A DNA stretch of 64,000 nucleotides. Source: Rhododendron vialii (Eukaryota > Streptophyta > Magnoliopsida > Ericales > Ericaceae). The notes beneath the pieces are model-generated. The model worked only from the letters and a program-made list of their open reading frames with translations. It was not told where the DNA came from and ran no database searches. The position numbers were made by a program, and so were the translations under genes. Shown piece by piece: positions 19,736-31,980 of this stretch. Each line of letters starts with the position of its first letter. Within the stretch, counting starts at the first letter, position 1. The DNA lies in assembly GCF_030253575.1 (NCBI RefSeq), contig NC_080564.1, forward strand, positions 2,152,501-2,216,500, written 5' to 3'.

Positions 19736-19879
19736 TCTCAAAACAAGAATTTTTCAAAAAATTCTCTTTAAATTCCTCCTAGATTTTTTCTACTTCTACT
19801 ATTTTTCTCTCTATCTCTCTTCACTTATTATTCTTATTATTTTTCAAAAAAAATTTCAAAACACAATCCAAACACAGCA
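19736..19879 (-). mobile_element. MITE-like element, TGCTGTGTTTGGAT family, copy A
   Basis: Read on the minus strand it begins TGCTGTGTTTGGAT and continues with a TTTTGAAATTTTTTTTGAA block, a GAGAGAGATAGA block and a TTTTTTGAAAAAT block. The same order of blocks occurs on the plus strand at 29533-29684, so this is a dispersed family. The target duplication is unclear in this copy. Confidence 0.6.
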
Positions 19880-19897
19880 TATATTTTGGGGGAGAAA

Positions 19898-20085
19898 TTT
19901 TTCAGTGCCGGACGGGTATATCCCACGTGGTACCCGTTCGGCACTCCCGAGCCGTCCGATGCATTTTTAAACGGCTCATATAAAAATTTTTTCTTTCCTC
20001 TTTCTCTCTTCTTTTTTCTCTCCAAATTTGACGGCTTATATGTGCCGAGTGAACAACACATAATACCCATCCGATGCTGAAAAAA
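19898..20085. mobile_element. MITE-like element with CAGTGCCGGACGGGTAT termini
   Basis: The left end reads TTTTTCAGTGCCGGACGGGT. The reverse complement of the right end reads TTTTTTCAGCATCGGATGGG, an imperfect terminal inverted repeat. The interior contains paired GCCGTCCGATGCA and ACGGCTTATATG words. The target duplication is uncertain because of the T/A runs at the ends. The family is not identified. Confidence 0.55.
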
Positions 20086-20776
20086 TGAGGAATTATGAGG
20101 AGGTGGCACCCAATCGTCTCAGTAAGAGGAGAGAGAGAGAGTATGGAGGCGAACATACGGTTTGAGCTCGTGGGAATGGCGCGGCAATTTCACGCAAAGG
20201 CTCCTTCAATCCTCGTTTGGCTCGGGCTGCTACGGTAATGTGTCAAGCTCAGCTGACTTTGACGTACAAACGGAATCCTTCTTAAAAATATACGTACTCC
20301 ACCTGTTTGGACCTTTATTTTTACTATAATACTCTTATATGTTCAGAAAAAATTCTACGAATAAAAATGTCCGTGCACAGATCCGACTTGATACAGATAC
20401 ATGTGTGTCTATAAGTCTTCGGCATTACACGTGTTCAAAATTGTCTTATATTTGTTTCTTCGTATATTGGGTAGAAAGTGATTTTCATTGATTTCTTTAG
20501 ACTTCTTGGTACTCCTCATGTTTCCAAAGAAATACCACTAGGAAAAAAAAATTAAAGTAAACCATTGTTAAGACAAAACTTCAAAATTTTTTATGTAGAT
20601 TAAAAGAACTCATTGCACCACATAACTTGTAGAATAAAATTTGTTTTTTGTCGGGAATAATCACTTTTCTTAAATGGTTTTGGACCTGTGGTAGTTCAAT
20701 TCAGATGGTTTATTAGTTTCCTTGGCAAGACTACAACATAGTATTATGTATTCTCCTTCCCACTAATACCCTCTAG

Positions 20777-21200
20777 TAGGGCTGCAAACGAGCCGAGCCG
20801 AGCCGAGTTTTTGAGTGTTCGAGCTCGGCTCGGCAAAAATTTAGTTGGCTCGAGCTCGGCTCGAGCTCGTGACGAGCTGCAGAACTCGAGCTCGAGCTCG
20901 GCTCGAGATGTATTTACGGAGCTCGAGCTCGGCTCGCTCGGCTCGTTTATGAAACAAATATATATAAATATATATATATAAATAAATATAAATATGTAAA
21001 AATATATATATAAATATATATATTATATAATCGAGCTCGCGAGCCAATTCGAGCCGAGTTTCGACTAGCTCGAGCTCGGCTCGTTTATGAAACGAGCCCA
21101 GGACTCGAGCTCGAACTCGTTCGTTTTTGTCTCGAACCGAGCCGAGCCGTTATCGAGCCGAGCTCCGAGCCGCTAGCGGCTCGGATCGTTTGCAGCCCTA
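20777..21200. mobile_element. hAT-like MITE, GAGCTCG-rich family, copy 2
   Basis: The element begins TAGGGCTGCAAACGAGCC and ends GTTTGCAGCCCTA. A perfect 8-bp target duplication, CCCTCTAG, flanks it (20769-20776 and 21201-21208). The interior is dense GAGCTCG/CGAGCCGAGC repeats interrupted by an expanded TATATAAATA tract (about 20958-21030), which makes this copy longer than copy 1. Confidence 0.9.
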
Positions 21201-22110
21201 CCCTCTAGCATCATTATTAGTTGTAGGCTTGTAGCTAGTGAAGTTTAAACATATGCCAAATGCACGAGAGTAGATGCCTATCACTCTCCACTTGTGATTC
21301 TACCTGTTCTATTCCCGTCCCCGTGATGAATCATCAACCAATGGTCTGAAATTTGCATGTGTAGGAGGAAAAGTTTGTGCAACTTATATTCACTTTCTCG
21401 TTCATTCCCTTTTATTCCACGAACTACAAAATCCAATGGAATCTACTGTAAGTATCAAAAATCAGTTGGATCCAAAGCATCTCAGAACACTGATCTTTCC
21501 AAAAATGTCACGTAAAGGGACAACCCGATTGTGAGCGCAAGGACAAAGTGAAGGGGACCATAGAAGCATCTGTCAGCATAGCTAGCCACGACCGATGGAG
21601 ACTCGAGTGCTCAAATTTCACCCCCTTATCCAAACTTCTGCCCACATGCAGAGAGAAATGAGTGTTCAAATACAGTGGACCCAGCATTCAGGCGCTAAAG
21701 AACTTGCTAGTACACAAATCGCGCCCGATTCATGACCGAAAAGAATTTAGTATTCGCTGGCGATTGGAATCATGTCTAGCCCCAACAATAGCCATGCGTC
21801 AAGCTGACAAAAACGGACCATCTTCATGTAGATAAATGAAAAGAGAGACAACGATTCCCAGTTTGGAAAGGGGAACATCATCACAGAAGGACGGCCAAAT
21901 TTGATGCCAAGAAGGCCCGGAGGAGAATTATGAGACTATATTTTAAAGGAAGAATGAAAAAATACAGACGAAACATTGCAAAAACTGCACAATTGGCTGC
22001 TTAAAGCCGAGTCATTACACTCCATACCTTAAATCAGTTACTCAACCTGTCAAAAATAACTTGTGACTACCAAAATAAGCTTTATGCTAACAGAGCTCCG
22101 GAGATGGCAA

Positions 22111-25100
22111 CTACAAGCAAAGGCGAACTCTTTGCTCTTCTCTCTCCTCACTAATAATCATTGGCGACGACTGGATGTCTCTCTCCGCCAAACATCTCTT
22201 GTACGGTACAAACCCCTTCTTCGGAGATTTGTCAAGGCTAGCTCTTCGCTCAGAGAAAGATGCATTAGGTTTACGCACGAGCTTTGGTTGCCTCTCGTTT
22301 TCTTCATCAAAAGAAAGTTGGTGACTTTGGGTCTCAGCTTCCCAATTCGTATCACTGTCTCCCCTAGCACTTACTGATTCAGTGTTTGATCCAGTCCATG
22401 ATCCTTCCTTTTCCATTTTAACTTCACTGTCCTGGGTTAGCCCACTAACCGGGTTCTGCAGTGGGAAGAAAGGACATTGAATTCCTCCATAGAAATCAAA
22501 CCATGGGAGAGAAGGGCCAGAACCAACATGGGCTGCAAACGAATTTCCATCTGGCACTTGCATGTAGTGGGGTGCTGCAGATTCTCTACTCAACCATTCA
22601 CCCTCCTTAGTGGGCAATGACAATTCTCCGGGCACTAAATTATGGTTTGTGTCAGAAGGCAATGGTTTGGAAGTTCCCATGGCAGGTGAAGATGATCTGA
22701 GAGAATCCATCACTAAAACCGTCTTCCCAAATAGCTTCAGACTCTGAGTAGAAGCCGCCTCAACTGGCTCTTGTTTATCCAAAGCAATGTCTTGAGGAAA
22801 CAATTCCAACTTCTGGAAATTCAGGCCAAAGGAATAAACTTAAGAAAAGCAATGGCAAGATGCAGTAAGATAGAAAGGGGGTCTTGCGATAGCTTTTGGG
22901 GGGTGATTTACAGTTCACCTCAGAGGTTGTGGCAGAGTTGGCCACAACTTTTGCTTCTGCCCTTTAAATCTGTTTAAAAGCTTAATCTGGGAAGCTGTCA
23001 TTTTTTCATTCTTTCAAGTTTTGATTTTCAGAATCCACTTTAAAAACACATGCAGTTTTGAGTCTTTTGACAAACATAACAAATAGCTGAGGGATGGAGG
23101 GACACGTACCACATGAAATTGCTCATCAGGGGATAAACTGGCAGTTAATTGGAATGGAGAACCAATTTCTTCTGGGTACGAATTGGGTGAATCAGAATGT
23201 GATAAGCCACTACCAGCAGCTGACGAAACTGGCGATAGGCTACCATTTGGTGTATTTGAATCTGAAGTACCCAGAATTTCTGAACCAGTTGAAGACAGTA
23301 CCGAAGTTGGAGACTGATTTTCTCTCACACATATTGACAAGGTCGGAGATGTGGACCTCCTTAATTGTTCTGCAGTTGAGGTTCCAATTTTAAGAGCAGC
23401 TACCGGTTTGCGAGGATAAGGGTGTGTCGGTTTTCTCTTTGGACGAGGAGGAGGAATCTCAACAGGGTTTAGTAAGGCTGCATCGCTGGCACTTGACTCG
23501 CGAACGACCTAATCAAAGGAGAAAGAGGAGTTAGAAGTCGAATTAATAACTCACAACCCCGTAGGAACATTTGCACTCCTTTTGAAATGGAGTATAATAA
23601 ACTTACTTCGAAAGACATGATATACTTATACGTAATGGCAGAAATGGGATCTGAAAGAACAGTAAACCTTGGAAAAGAATTTTTGAGCGTGGCTCCTAAT
23701 CTGAACAGCAGTTTTGGTGCCCACATGCTCTGCGGAAAATTGAAATCCTTTCAGTACACTTAAAAGAAACAATGTATGACAGTGACACCAAAGCATGAGT
23801 ATTCACTATTCAGTATGATTCTGTATTACACATTTGCCATTACCTTCTATTTTCCGCCAAGCACGACCATAAAGCTTCAAAGCCTCAATGAACTTCTTAT
23901 GCTCTTCTTCTGTCCACCTTTCTCTCTGTTTCGTGATTGTGTATGGTTTTCTCACCTATTGAAGTACAAAAGAGCATGTATGAGTGTAAAAGTCAACGAA
24001 CACATGATCTCTCTCAAAAAGAAGCAGATTGGAGGGCATACCTTTAGAGCATAGTCATTCCCGGAAGAAAACTGCTCCTTCAGCTGACTGCTCTTCAGAA
24101 CAACTGCATTAGACAGAGTGCCTACACTTTGATCCTGTGTTCAAACGATACAGTAAAGCAAATGATATGAGAAGACTTCCTTAATATCGGCATTTAGTTT
24201 TACTGAGAGCCCATCACAGAGGAAACATATTTCAAAAGTAGTTCCTCGAAAACAAGACCAAATTTCCATTGGGTGCTTATTGTGCAACTAATGGATCTAT
24301 TTTCAGTGCATGCTCTTCCAAATGCAAACTCGCCTAACTATTCGACTCAGTACCTATCACGAATCATGACTATATAACTGCCTCGAGACCATTTCTGCCC
24401 GTTTAGATCTATCAGCAAGTTAAATTTCGCGATTGGAGTAGTTTCTTTTTTTAATCCAGATATTGAGAACCACCAAGGACAATCCCTTTTGTTTCAACAG
24501 AAATACATTATGAATAAACAGATGACATCCAATATCCAGATTTTTAAACAAAATGAGACTCTGAAAAAGCATAACAATGGTGCAGACCTATGTTACATGG
24601 ATCCTTCATTTTGGCTCAAGTATCCGTGTCTATGTGTCTGACACCCGTATCCTTTTGGACACTCGGATCCTCTAATTGTTAAGATACTTATAGAAAAGGA
24701 CTATCAAATTAGCTAGAAAAGCGATATTTCGAGTATTTCACATAGCCAGTAAAGAGGGAAATAGCAAAAACATAATTTTCTTTACTCTTTCTTGTTTAAC
24801 TACATTTGTAAACATAGTTTACAGTACATAATCTTAGAAAATTATGCAATATATAATACAAAAAAAAGTTCACGACGTGTCCCCGTACCCGTACCCAAGT
24901 TGGGGACACATATCCACGTATCCTAAGATTAAGTTTATGAAGGTCTGACGCTTAGACTTGCACCCGCACCCGATACTCGCACCCGAGTCAATATAATAAT
25001 AACATAGGTGCAGACATCTTTTAACCCTACAATACTCTAAAGTTCTGCTAACAGCTGCCCACGAGGTAGTGGTTAACGCACACTGTAGTGGCCCGGAGTA

Positions 25101-26289
25101 AGCAGACTCGGGCCGACCCCAAGGCACTTCCAATTGCGCATCCCGGTTCGAATCCTGGTGCCCAACAGAGCATAGGTTCAAGGCAATGTCATTAATGGCC
25201 CGGGCAGCCTTCGGGTTGTCGCTCGGTACATCACGAAGCGACCACGCACAGTGCATCGTGAACAATCCCCTGTCCCAGCAATCCAGGTCCCTTGGGCAAA
25301 CACGTCACCATGACGTAGGCCGAGATGGTTACAACATGAGGATCATCATTGGAGCTGATCTGGCCATGTGCTCTGTAACCATCTTATCCCATTCATCATA
25401 TATGAAACCACCCGGGGCGGTTACCCGAGCGCATCCTCTACATGCTAGCTTGGAGGCCAAGCAAAGCAAGGTCTATAAATACAAAGGGACTCCAACTTAG
25501 AGAAGTATGTCATCCTACCCTAACCCTGGACCTATACACTTCTCCCTACATCTAACTTGATCGTCGGAGGATCACTGGCTTCTATAGCCCTAGTGACTTG
25601 TTGCAGGTCTGGTGGCAGGCGCGCGGAGCAACGAAGAAGGGAACCGGACCCCCACACACACAAAATGGCAGACAATAAAAAAGGTTAGACTTTCAATACA
25701 CTGTTCACAAATATCTATACATGGATACACCTATATCAATACACTTTTGCCCATTTACATGTGATTAGAATCTTCAATATTCTAATTTCAAGCCAAAGAT
25801 AATTTGTATGCTGCCTACTCCAATTCAGGAAAATATTATACCGAGAAATTTCGTAAACCACATGGGGTGAAAGCTCCCTTGCCGTTTTCCTAGAATCCAT
25901 TGCCAAAAGATTTCTTAAGGAGAAGACGGATCAATCCAAGGTCATATCCTATTGTGAGATACTCCTCTCAGTTTCTCACCTAAATATGGTTCTGTTCTGA
26001 GGCAGATACATTTCTAATCACCTTAGACCAATCATTAAAAAAAGAAAGGAATCACGGGTCAAGTTACGCGCACATAGGAGACCAATCCTTCCGTCACCTA
26101 GTAGCAGGAGCCCATTTTTAAAACGAGCATACATCTTTTATCATAACCCATCGAAAAGATCAAACAGAGCGACTCTCTAATCAGTTGGGAATCAAAACTC
26201 TAAACGAGGAACGAGAAAATAAGAAAACCAAATGATGTATAAATCAACGTTTTGGGTACCTGTATAGCCATAGCTGCTGCAGAAACCAT
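22111..26289 (-). CDS. RVE1-like: REVEILLE1-like MYB (CCA1/LHY-like) transcription factor, 6 exons
   Basis: This is a nuclear single-MYB factor of the CCA1/LHY/REVEILLE family. RVE1/2/7-type members connect the circadian clock to growth and auxin output, and the family binds the evening element. CDS exons: 26260-26289, 24042-24134, 23844-23955, 23668-23729, 23110-23508 and 22111-22812. They total 1398 nt (465 aa). Visible parts: [20 protein letters not shown] leading into the MYB repeat (about 45-99) with SHAQKFF at 91-97; the proline-rich basic stretch [14 protein letters not shown] (120-133) typical of RVE1/2/7; [10 protein letters not shown] (257-266); and FVPYKRC near 430. The presence of the last three and the absence of a long LHY C-terminus argue for the RVE1/2/7 clade over CCA1/LHY or RVE8. 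It is longer than Arabidopsis RVE1. Intron 1 (2.1 kb) carries a solo LTR and a MITE. Confidence 0.93.
24588..25007. mobile_element. hAT-like non-autonomous element with CTATGTTA termini
   Basis: The element begins CTATGTTACATGG and ends ATAATAACATAG. A perfect 8-bp target duplication, GTGCAGAC, flanks it (24580-24587 and 25008-25015). The interior contains degenerate tandem ACCCGTATCC / CACCCGCACCCG text. It lies in intron 1 of the RVE-like gene. Confidence 0.8.
25084..25654 (+). mobile_element. Solo LTR, family X, copy 1
   Basis: The 571-bp block starts TGTAGTGGCC and ends ACCCCCA, that is TG...CA. The flanking 5-bp repeat is CACAC (25079-25083 and 25655-25659). A TATA-like GGTCTATAAATAC lies near 25470, as expected for an LTR promoter. 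It is clearly homologous to the reverse complement of 52563-53144. No internal retrotransposon sequence is attached, so it is a solo LTR. It sits in intron 1 of the RVE-like gene. Confidence 0.82.
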
Positions 26290-26831
26290 CACTTCAAATT
26301 GCTTCAATTCTTGAGCAACCGATAAAGCTTACTGTAACACACCACCGCTACACCACAACCAGAACCAATACCCTCGCCAAAAACAATTAATTTTCGCTTT
26401 CTCAAATCACGAAATACTAAACAACTACAAACCCATATCTCGATCCGAACAACAAATCAGTTTCTCCCACTATTCACTATCCGAGAAACCCTAAAAATCA
26501 CACGATCCAACTCCGAAAAAAAAAACAATTAAAACTCCTTCAATCGCAGCCACACGCAACAGAGGCCCCTCAACTTATCCGTCCAAGATCCAAACTTTAG
26601 TTTCACTCCCAACAAAATTTCACGAAATCCATAACAATAGGAAGAATATTTAGTGACCCAATAGCTCAATCTTGACCAGAAATTTGAATACCAGAGATTT
26701 ACTAAATAAAAAACGCTCAGAGATTGGGGGGAAGACAATCCAAGAAAATACAATTTCCAAGGAAATCCGGAGAGTAGAGAGAGTGAGAAGAGGAGGGAAG
26801 AAGAACCAGCTTGGGCTCACAGAGGAAGAAC

Positions 26832-26832
<1 letters not shown>

Positions 26833-26880
<48 letters not shown>
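26833..26880. repeat. (GA)24 microsatellite upstream of the RVE-like gene
   Basis: The longest pure GA run in the window reads as CT in the sense of the RVE-like gene, about 545 bp upstream of its ATG. It may lie in an untranslated first exon or in the promoter. Confidence 0.95.
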
Positions 26881-26882
<2 letters not shown>

Positions 26883-27092
26883 ATGAATTGGGTTTTGGCT
26901 TGTGTGGGCTGAGGGAGGAGGAGGAGGAGGAGGAGGAGGTGAGAAAAAGGAGAAAGGGGAGAGGTACCACGTCAGAGGGTAATTTCTTTTTGGTACTTTA
27001 TTTTTCGAAATTGGAATTTTGGGAGAAGAAAGGTCGAGAAATGGATGGAATCTTGTGGCTGGCGATGTTCGAAGAGAGAGAGAGAGCCTCGC

Positions 27093-27098
27093 CACGTG
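27093..27098. promoter_or_regulatory. G-box CACGTG, about 0.8 kb upstream of the RVE-like ATG
   Basis: The palindrome CACGTG lies in the context GCCACGTGGT, a canonical bHLH/bZIP target. It is in the promoter region of the clock-type MYB. A single hexamer can occur by chance. Confidence 0.35.
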
Positions 27099-27545
27099 GT
27101 GGTCGTCTTGTCTCCCCCCGCTTTTATCTCCAAGCGTGCTTATTTAATTTCGCGTGACAAATTTCACCATGACTCGTGAGATAGTAAACCCAAAGAAAAT
27201 ACTACTACCTATTTGTTTACGGAGGAGTTATGAATAAATTTTACAACGCTCAATTTCGAGCTGTAAATATTTATTACCGTTAATAAATTGTTTTCAATTC
27301 AAATCGTTCAAAATATTGAGGTTGCGTGAGCCGTTAATAAGTTTCTCTCAAAACCAAATCCTTACTCGCAGTCGTTGGTGAAAAATATGATATGAATCGT
27401 TTATTTTGTAGAATTAAAATAGGAGTTACAGTATTTTTTAAGTAAGTTAATTGAATATTTTGATGCATAAATCACATTCTTCGAAGCTTGATTTTTCACA
27501 TTCATAACGGTTCTATACAAATGTGTGTTTCTTTACTATGTTATA

Positions 27546-27760
27546 CTCCCTCCGTCCCTAAATAAGTGTTCGGCGCGCAAAACTAGGTTTTACAAAACAT
27601 GCATATTTTCTATTAAAAAATTTAAATTTTTTTCACAATCTATTAGAACTCATTGCTATCTATTGATTTGTGAAAAAAAATTAATTTTTTTAGTAAAACA
27701 AATGTATCTTTTTGAAGGCCTAGTTTTGCGCGCCGAACACTTATTTAGGGACGGAGGGAG
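27546..27760. mobile_element. Stowaway MITE (Tc1/mariner type)
   Basis: The classic terminal sequence CTCCCTCCGTCCCTAAATAA is present at the left and its exact reverse complement at the right. The near-perfect inverted repeat extends about 45 bp into GTGTTCGGCGCGCAAAACTAGG. A TA dinucleotide flanks both sides. The length is 215 bp. Confidence 0.96.
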
Positions 27761-28689
27761 TATTAATTTCCGATCAATTTGATTTCTTTTCTAAATTACT
27801 CTACTCTTTGAGATCTACCAAATAGACAAATTGGATCACATTTTTTGGTTTGAGCATGTGACCGTTTCATGGGCACAACAGGGATGTTGTACCTTAAGGC
27901 ACAATAAAAACATGGTTTCTACTCAAAACTGTTTAGCTGATCTCAAACAAACTTCAAATAATAATAATTCGCACCAAATGTAAATCTCAGATTCTATAGC
28001 AAAGACGAGTCTGGCATGCTATTAAATTACTTTTATTCTTATTCATTCTTGTTATATCCAATTTTTTAAAACTAGCCATCCATTTTTTTAGAATGTGTAA
28101 TTTTTTTTAAATTTTTTTTTATTTCATTCGAAAAACAACTAAATCTAATATAATAAACAAACAAAAGAATCAACGAAAAGGAGTTTAAAAAAAAGAAAAG
28201 CAATTAATGAAAACTAAAAGAAAGTACTAGTTTGCAGTCGTAATACCATTGGCGAGTAGTACAAGATAAAGCGGTAGTGGAGGCGGCACTGAAAAAGGAC
28301 ACACAAATATCCTGGGCGAAATAGGAGTAATCACAAGAGGATATTTTCATTTTGTAATGAGGAGGACAAAAGAGTTGAAATACTTCAGCCTCTAAAAATT
28401 TAGCGGTGTACTAGAAAAAAAAAAAACGAAGGGAACCTGAGTGGGTCCTGAGTGGGTGAGGATGAGGATGAGATAGAGAGAGAAAGAGAAAGAGAGAGAC
28501 AGAGACAGAGAGAGCGGGGTCGGCTTGGGGACTTTTTCTCTTCTCTTTGCGCTTTTCGACACGTCATCGGTCACTCACCGCCCTTCCCTTAACTCGCTCG
28601 CCACGTGCACGTCTCCAAGATGTATGTACACTCTGTTTACAAGAGGCCCGCTATTCGCAAGGAAGATTTGTAAAGAACTACGTAAGAAA

Positions 28690-28832
28690 AAAATATGTTT
28701 GGCTTTATTTTGGGTTTTACAAAAATCTAAAAAAATATTCATAAATTTTTTAATATTATTTTATGAGGCTCTTATAAAAAATCAGCTCTAACGAATATCG
28801 GCAAGTATTACTTTTGGTTCGTAAGGACAAAA
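28690..28832. repeat. Half copy of the foldback element at 47173-47468
   Basis: Shared words in the same order are CATAAATTTT, TTTTATGAGGC, AAAAAATCAGCTCTAACGAA, AAGTATTA and a TTCGTA.GG..AAAA end. This copy has only one arm and no mirror arm follows it. Confidence 0.65.
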
Positions 28833-29502
28833 ATGCTCAGTTTAAAATGACAGGAAGTCCCAAAACACATTTAGAGTATGTTGCACCGACTAAAACAAAT
28901 AGTCCTACTAATAAAACACATTTTTTGAATTAAATATGATGTATTATGAGAATATGACTTGTTTTTCTTGTAAAATAAAAAATATAAATCTTAGCAGAAC
29001 GAGACCTAAAGACTTTTTTTTAAATTAAAAGTAATGTATTATTAAAAAATAATTTATCTCATAAAATAAAAAATAAGTATTACAAAAATAAGAACATTAA
29101 CGAAACGGAACCTCTGAATAATTTTTCGTGTTATGTACACACCTTGTCTAGTCTATATGGATAGAGAAAGTGATAGCAAAGCGACTTCTCTGTGTGTGCG
29201 TGTGTGAGAGTGAGTTGGGTTTGGATATGGATGCCTCTGGTCCACTCGTTTTTTCGGTTGAAAAATAAAGGGACGAAAATCATAGTACAGCGAAAATCGG
29301 TGGCCATAAGTTTTTGCGCAGAGGTAGTTTATGGATTGGTAGAGGGCAGATCCAAAGAAAAGTCTAAAAAGAGCGTTGCCAGCTGTCCCACTGCTGGAAA
29401 GTTCAAGCAAATACTGTACAAAAAGAACAACCGAGAAAGCAACATACTCTGTATATATACCACCACACTGTAGTACAGTAAATAAAAACTCAACCCCCGT
29501 TT

Positions 29503-29767
29503 TCAAACGAGAGCTCGCGGCTCGTTTACTAATGCTGTGTGTTTGGATTTGAATTTGAAATTTTTTTTGAAAAATTGTAGGGGTAATAAGTGGAGAGAGA
29601 TAGAAAAAGAAATATTGAAAGTAGGGAGAATTTAGAGAGTATTTTTTGAAAAATGCTTTTTGAAAAGCAAAGAGAAAAAGACATTAAACGAGTTGAAAAC
29701 TCGAGTTCGAGCTTTGCTCTAAGCGTTAACAAGTCTAGCCGAGTTACTCAATTTGTTAACAGCCCTA
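29503..29767. mobile_element. GAGCTCG-family MITE, copy 3, interrupted
   Basis: The left remnant reads AAACGAGAGCTCGCGGCTCG. The right remnant carries GAGTTCGAGCTTTGC and ends GTTAACAGCCCTA. A second element (29533-29684) is inserted in its middle. The host text across the gap, GTTTACTAAACGAG, matches the intact family member at 7955-8250. Confidence 0.7.
29533..29684 (+). mobile_element. MITE-like element, TGCTGTGTTTGGAT family, copy B (nested)
   Basis: It is inserted into a GAGCTCG-family MITE, with TAA on both sides (29530-29532 and 29685-29687). Removing the insert and one TAA restores GTTTACTAAACGAG. Three-base TAA/TTA duplications are typical of PIF/Harbinger (Tourist) elements, but the terminal repeats here are weak. 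It is homologous to 19736-19879 on the opposite strand. Confidence 0.65.
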
Positions 29768-31439
29768 AGTACCTCTATGCACAAGATCAAGGTTAACAAC
29801 ACTAGCAACAAACACTTCTTGAATGTCCCAAACAAAAAGAAGAGAGGAGATTATTGTATACTACCTTTCTTCAAAATATAAAAATAAAATTGTTGGTATC
29901 AAATTATCAATCGACATTTACTGTTCTTGTATAATTATTATTTTTATTATGAATGATGCAAAAACAAACTATATTATGTTAAAGGTTCTAGGTTTTAGTG
30001 ACTATGCATTATGACTGTTTGTTAAAGGTACTACTCTAGTGACTATACATCATGACTCCGCTCCTATATGAACCTCACAAGCTACTTTTCTAACCCTAAT
30101 TATTTACGTAATACCTTTGATGGATTGTGGTCGTGATTTTAATGGTTCATATCGTATCTTAATTTTTTATGATTTTCATCTGGTTATTGTTGCATAAATC
30201 CCCAATAGTATCTCTTTAATATTATGTATTGATGATGAGCTTCTAAGATTTTGAATTCAACCTTCATCAGTTACAGGAGTATCTTTTAATAGAACATCTT
30301 CTTGATGTTCTTGTCTTATTAAAAAACTTAAGTTTTTCTAATATGCAAAGTTGTTTTCGATATATACGAATCAATTTATGGGATTTACACATGTCTATAT
30401 CAAATAGTATGATTATACACTTCTTCTTTTTTGTTACGACTTCATAAAAGTAAGGATATACAAATGCATCGATACAACTTACTCACACAATGCCCGATGT
30501 GACAACAAAGTAGGTAGATAAGGTTCGAGAGTCTTCTATTATGAGCATATTGTGTTCCAATTTGTGCATATTGTACATTCATATAGTTTTTATGAATTTC
30601 AAAGCCCACGGTCTATTCACGAGGGTGCAGATGTCATTGTCAATTACCAAGATTCCTCTTTTGTGTATGTAATGTGTTTGAATTTGTGCACATTATATGT
30701 ACATGTTCTAAAATTCAACACCCACCTGATGAGGGACATAACATTAAAATATGTTTGTTTGTGTAAGAATAAGAGCATGATCATATGTTAAGGGACTCCA
30801 AAGTTTTATAAAAAGCAAAATTTTAACAAGGTTTTCTCTCCCCCACACAACTGGTTGGTTGCATAATCAAGCAAATTAGGCTGCGTTCATGTATGACCCT
30901 TTGTCAAATTTTCTTAATAAAATTTTGTTGCCTTTAAAAAAAATACTTGTACTGTTTTTCAGCCTAACCCTCCTTTTCCTATTGGGGGGTAAAAGGGATT
31001 GATGATTTGGGCTTGTGGGAGAACAAGAACTTGCATTTCCTTTCTTTCAAATGAACATACTTTTCCCATGTTCTAGTATTTGCCAATTCATACCAAAACT
31101 CAAGGCCTCTAGACATGGGTTGGGCTTAGTGCACAACAAAGGACTCCAACAGCAGCACTCACAAAAGGGCTGGATTGACCAGAGGGCCTCACAAAATTGG
31201 GAATTAAGCCGTTACCCATCAATTCAGACTAGTTGTAATTTCCAAGGGAAAAATGGTGAAACTTGGGACCACTCATCACTTTGGAGGCTTGAGATCAAAG
31301 GGGTCCGGGTTTTGGCACAACGGGTTTGAATTTTGAACTTGGACCAATGAATAACAAGCGGAGTAACTATACGAACACAAATGGCTCAACACTTATCTAA
31401 ACATAAATGTATTCAGATGCATATGAAGTCGTCTGATGC

Positions 31440-31700
31440 AAACAAAGCAGTAAAAGAGCTGAGCGTTGCAGTGTTTGAGCTTGACCGGTTCGAAACTAGC
31501 CTAGCTCAAACTCGATTTTTTTACTAAATAAGACTCTACTAGTCAAGTCTCCACAAAACAAGCCAAGTTTTTGTAAATAAACTGAGTGTCCTAGTAACTT
31601 GAGTGCAAATTGTTTACTATTTGAGCTCGAATTGATTATTAAATGAGATCAAAATACGAGCTCATAAAACAGATCGATTCGTTTACACGTGAGCAATAAT
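31440..31700. mobile_element. Degenerate GAGCTCG-family element
   Basis: The segment contains TTGAGCTCGAATTGA, TACGAGCTCATAAAAC, CTCAAACTCGA and a GTTTAC-like terminus, all features of the family at 7955 and 20777. Ends and target duplication are not preserved. Confidence 0.5.
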
Positions 31701-31980
31701 AGAACCACAAATATATACACAAACACATTTACATGTTCTGTGAGGCGTACACACACTAGTCACTAGAGCAAATGAATCCGTTTATGGTTCTAGAGATTTT
31801 TCACAATATACAATGAACCCCAATGATGATTTTTTTGAAAAGAACCCCAATGATGTATTTGAGACCCAAACTTCAGAACATCATTAAAGGCAAAATAAAG
31901 AGCAAAACATTCCTACGCCATCGTGTTAAACAAATTAAAGGCCACCCTTTACCACTCCCCAGTCCCCACTCTCCACTCTC

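Larger units (their letters stand above)
19530..22110. other. Intergenic between RVE-like 3' end and UGPase 5' end
   Basis: Both flanking genes are on the minus strand, so the left part holds the UGPase leader and promoter and the right part the RVE-like 3' UTR. The interval contains a GA tract (19555-19594), two MITE-like elements (19736-19879 and 19898-20085) and a hAT-like MITE (20777-21200). The rest, including 21210-22110, shows no gene. Confidence 0.7.

Noticed and set aside
25057..25165. tRNA-like B-box (GGTTCGAATCC) with an A-box-like GTGGTTAACGC upstream
   Set aside because: The spacing is about 80 bp, no acceptor stem pairs with GGTGCCC, and the B-box lies inside solo LTR copy 1. 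The homologous LTR at 52563-53144 lacks it. It is not a tRNA gene and not a clear SINE.
24870..25500. Long frames on both strands in RVE-like intron 1
   Set aside because: They span the border of a MITE and a solo LTR and resemble no protein. LTRs are non-coding.
26672..27157. Plus-strand frame of 161 codons
   Set aside because: Much of it is a [12 protein letters not shown] run from GA and GAG repeats opposite the RVE-like leader. It has no domain and is a repeat artefact.
31015..31329. 104-codon plus-strand frame upstream of EXPA13
   Set aside because: I recognise no family and see no splice partners or conserved motif. It is likely chance.
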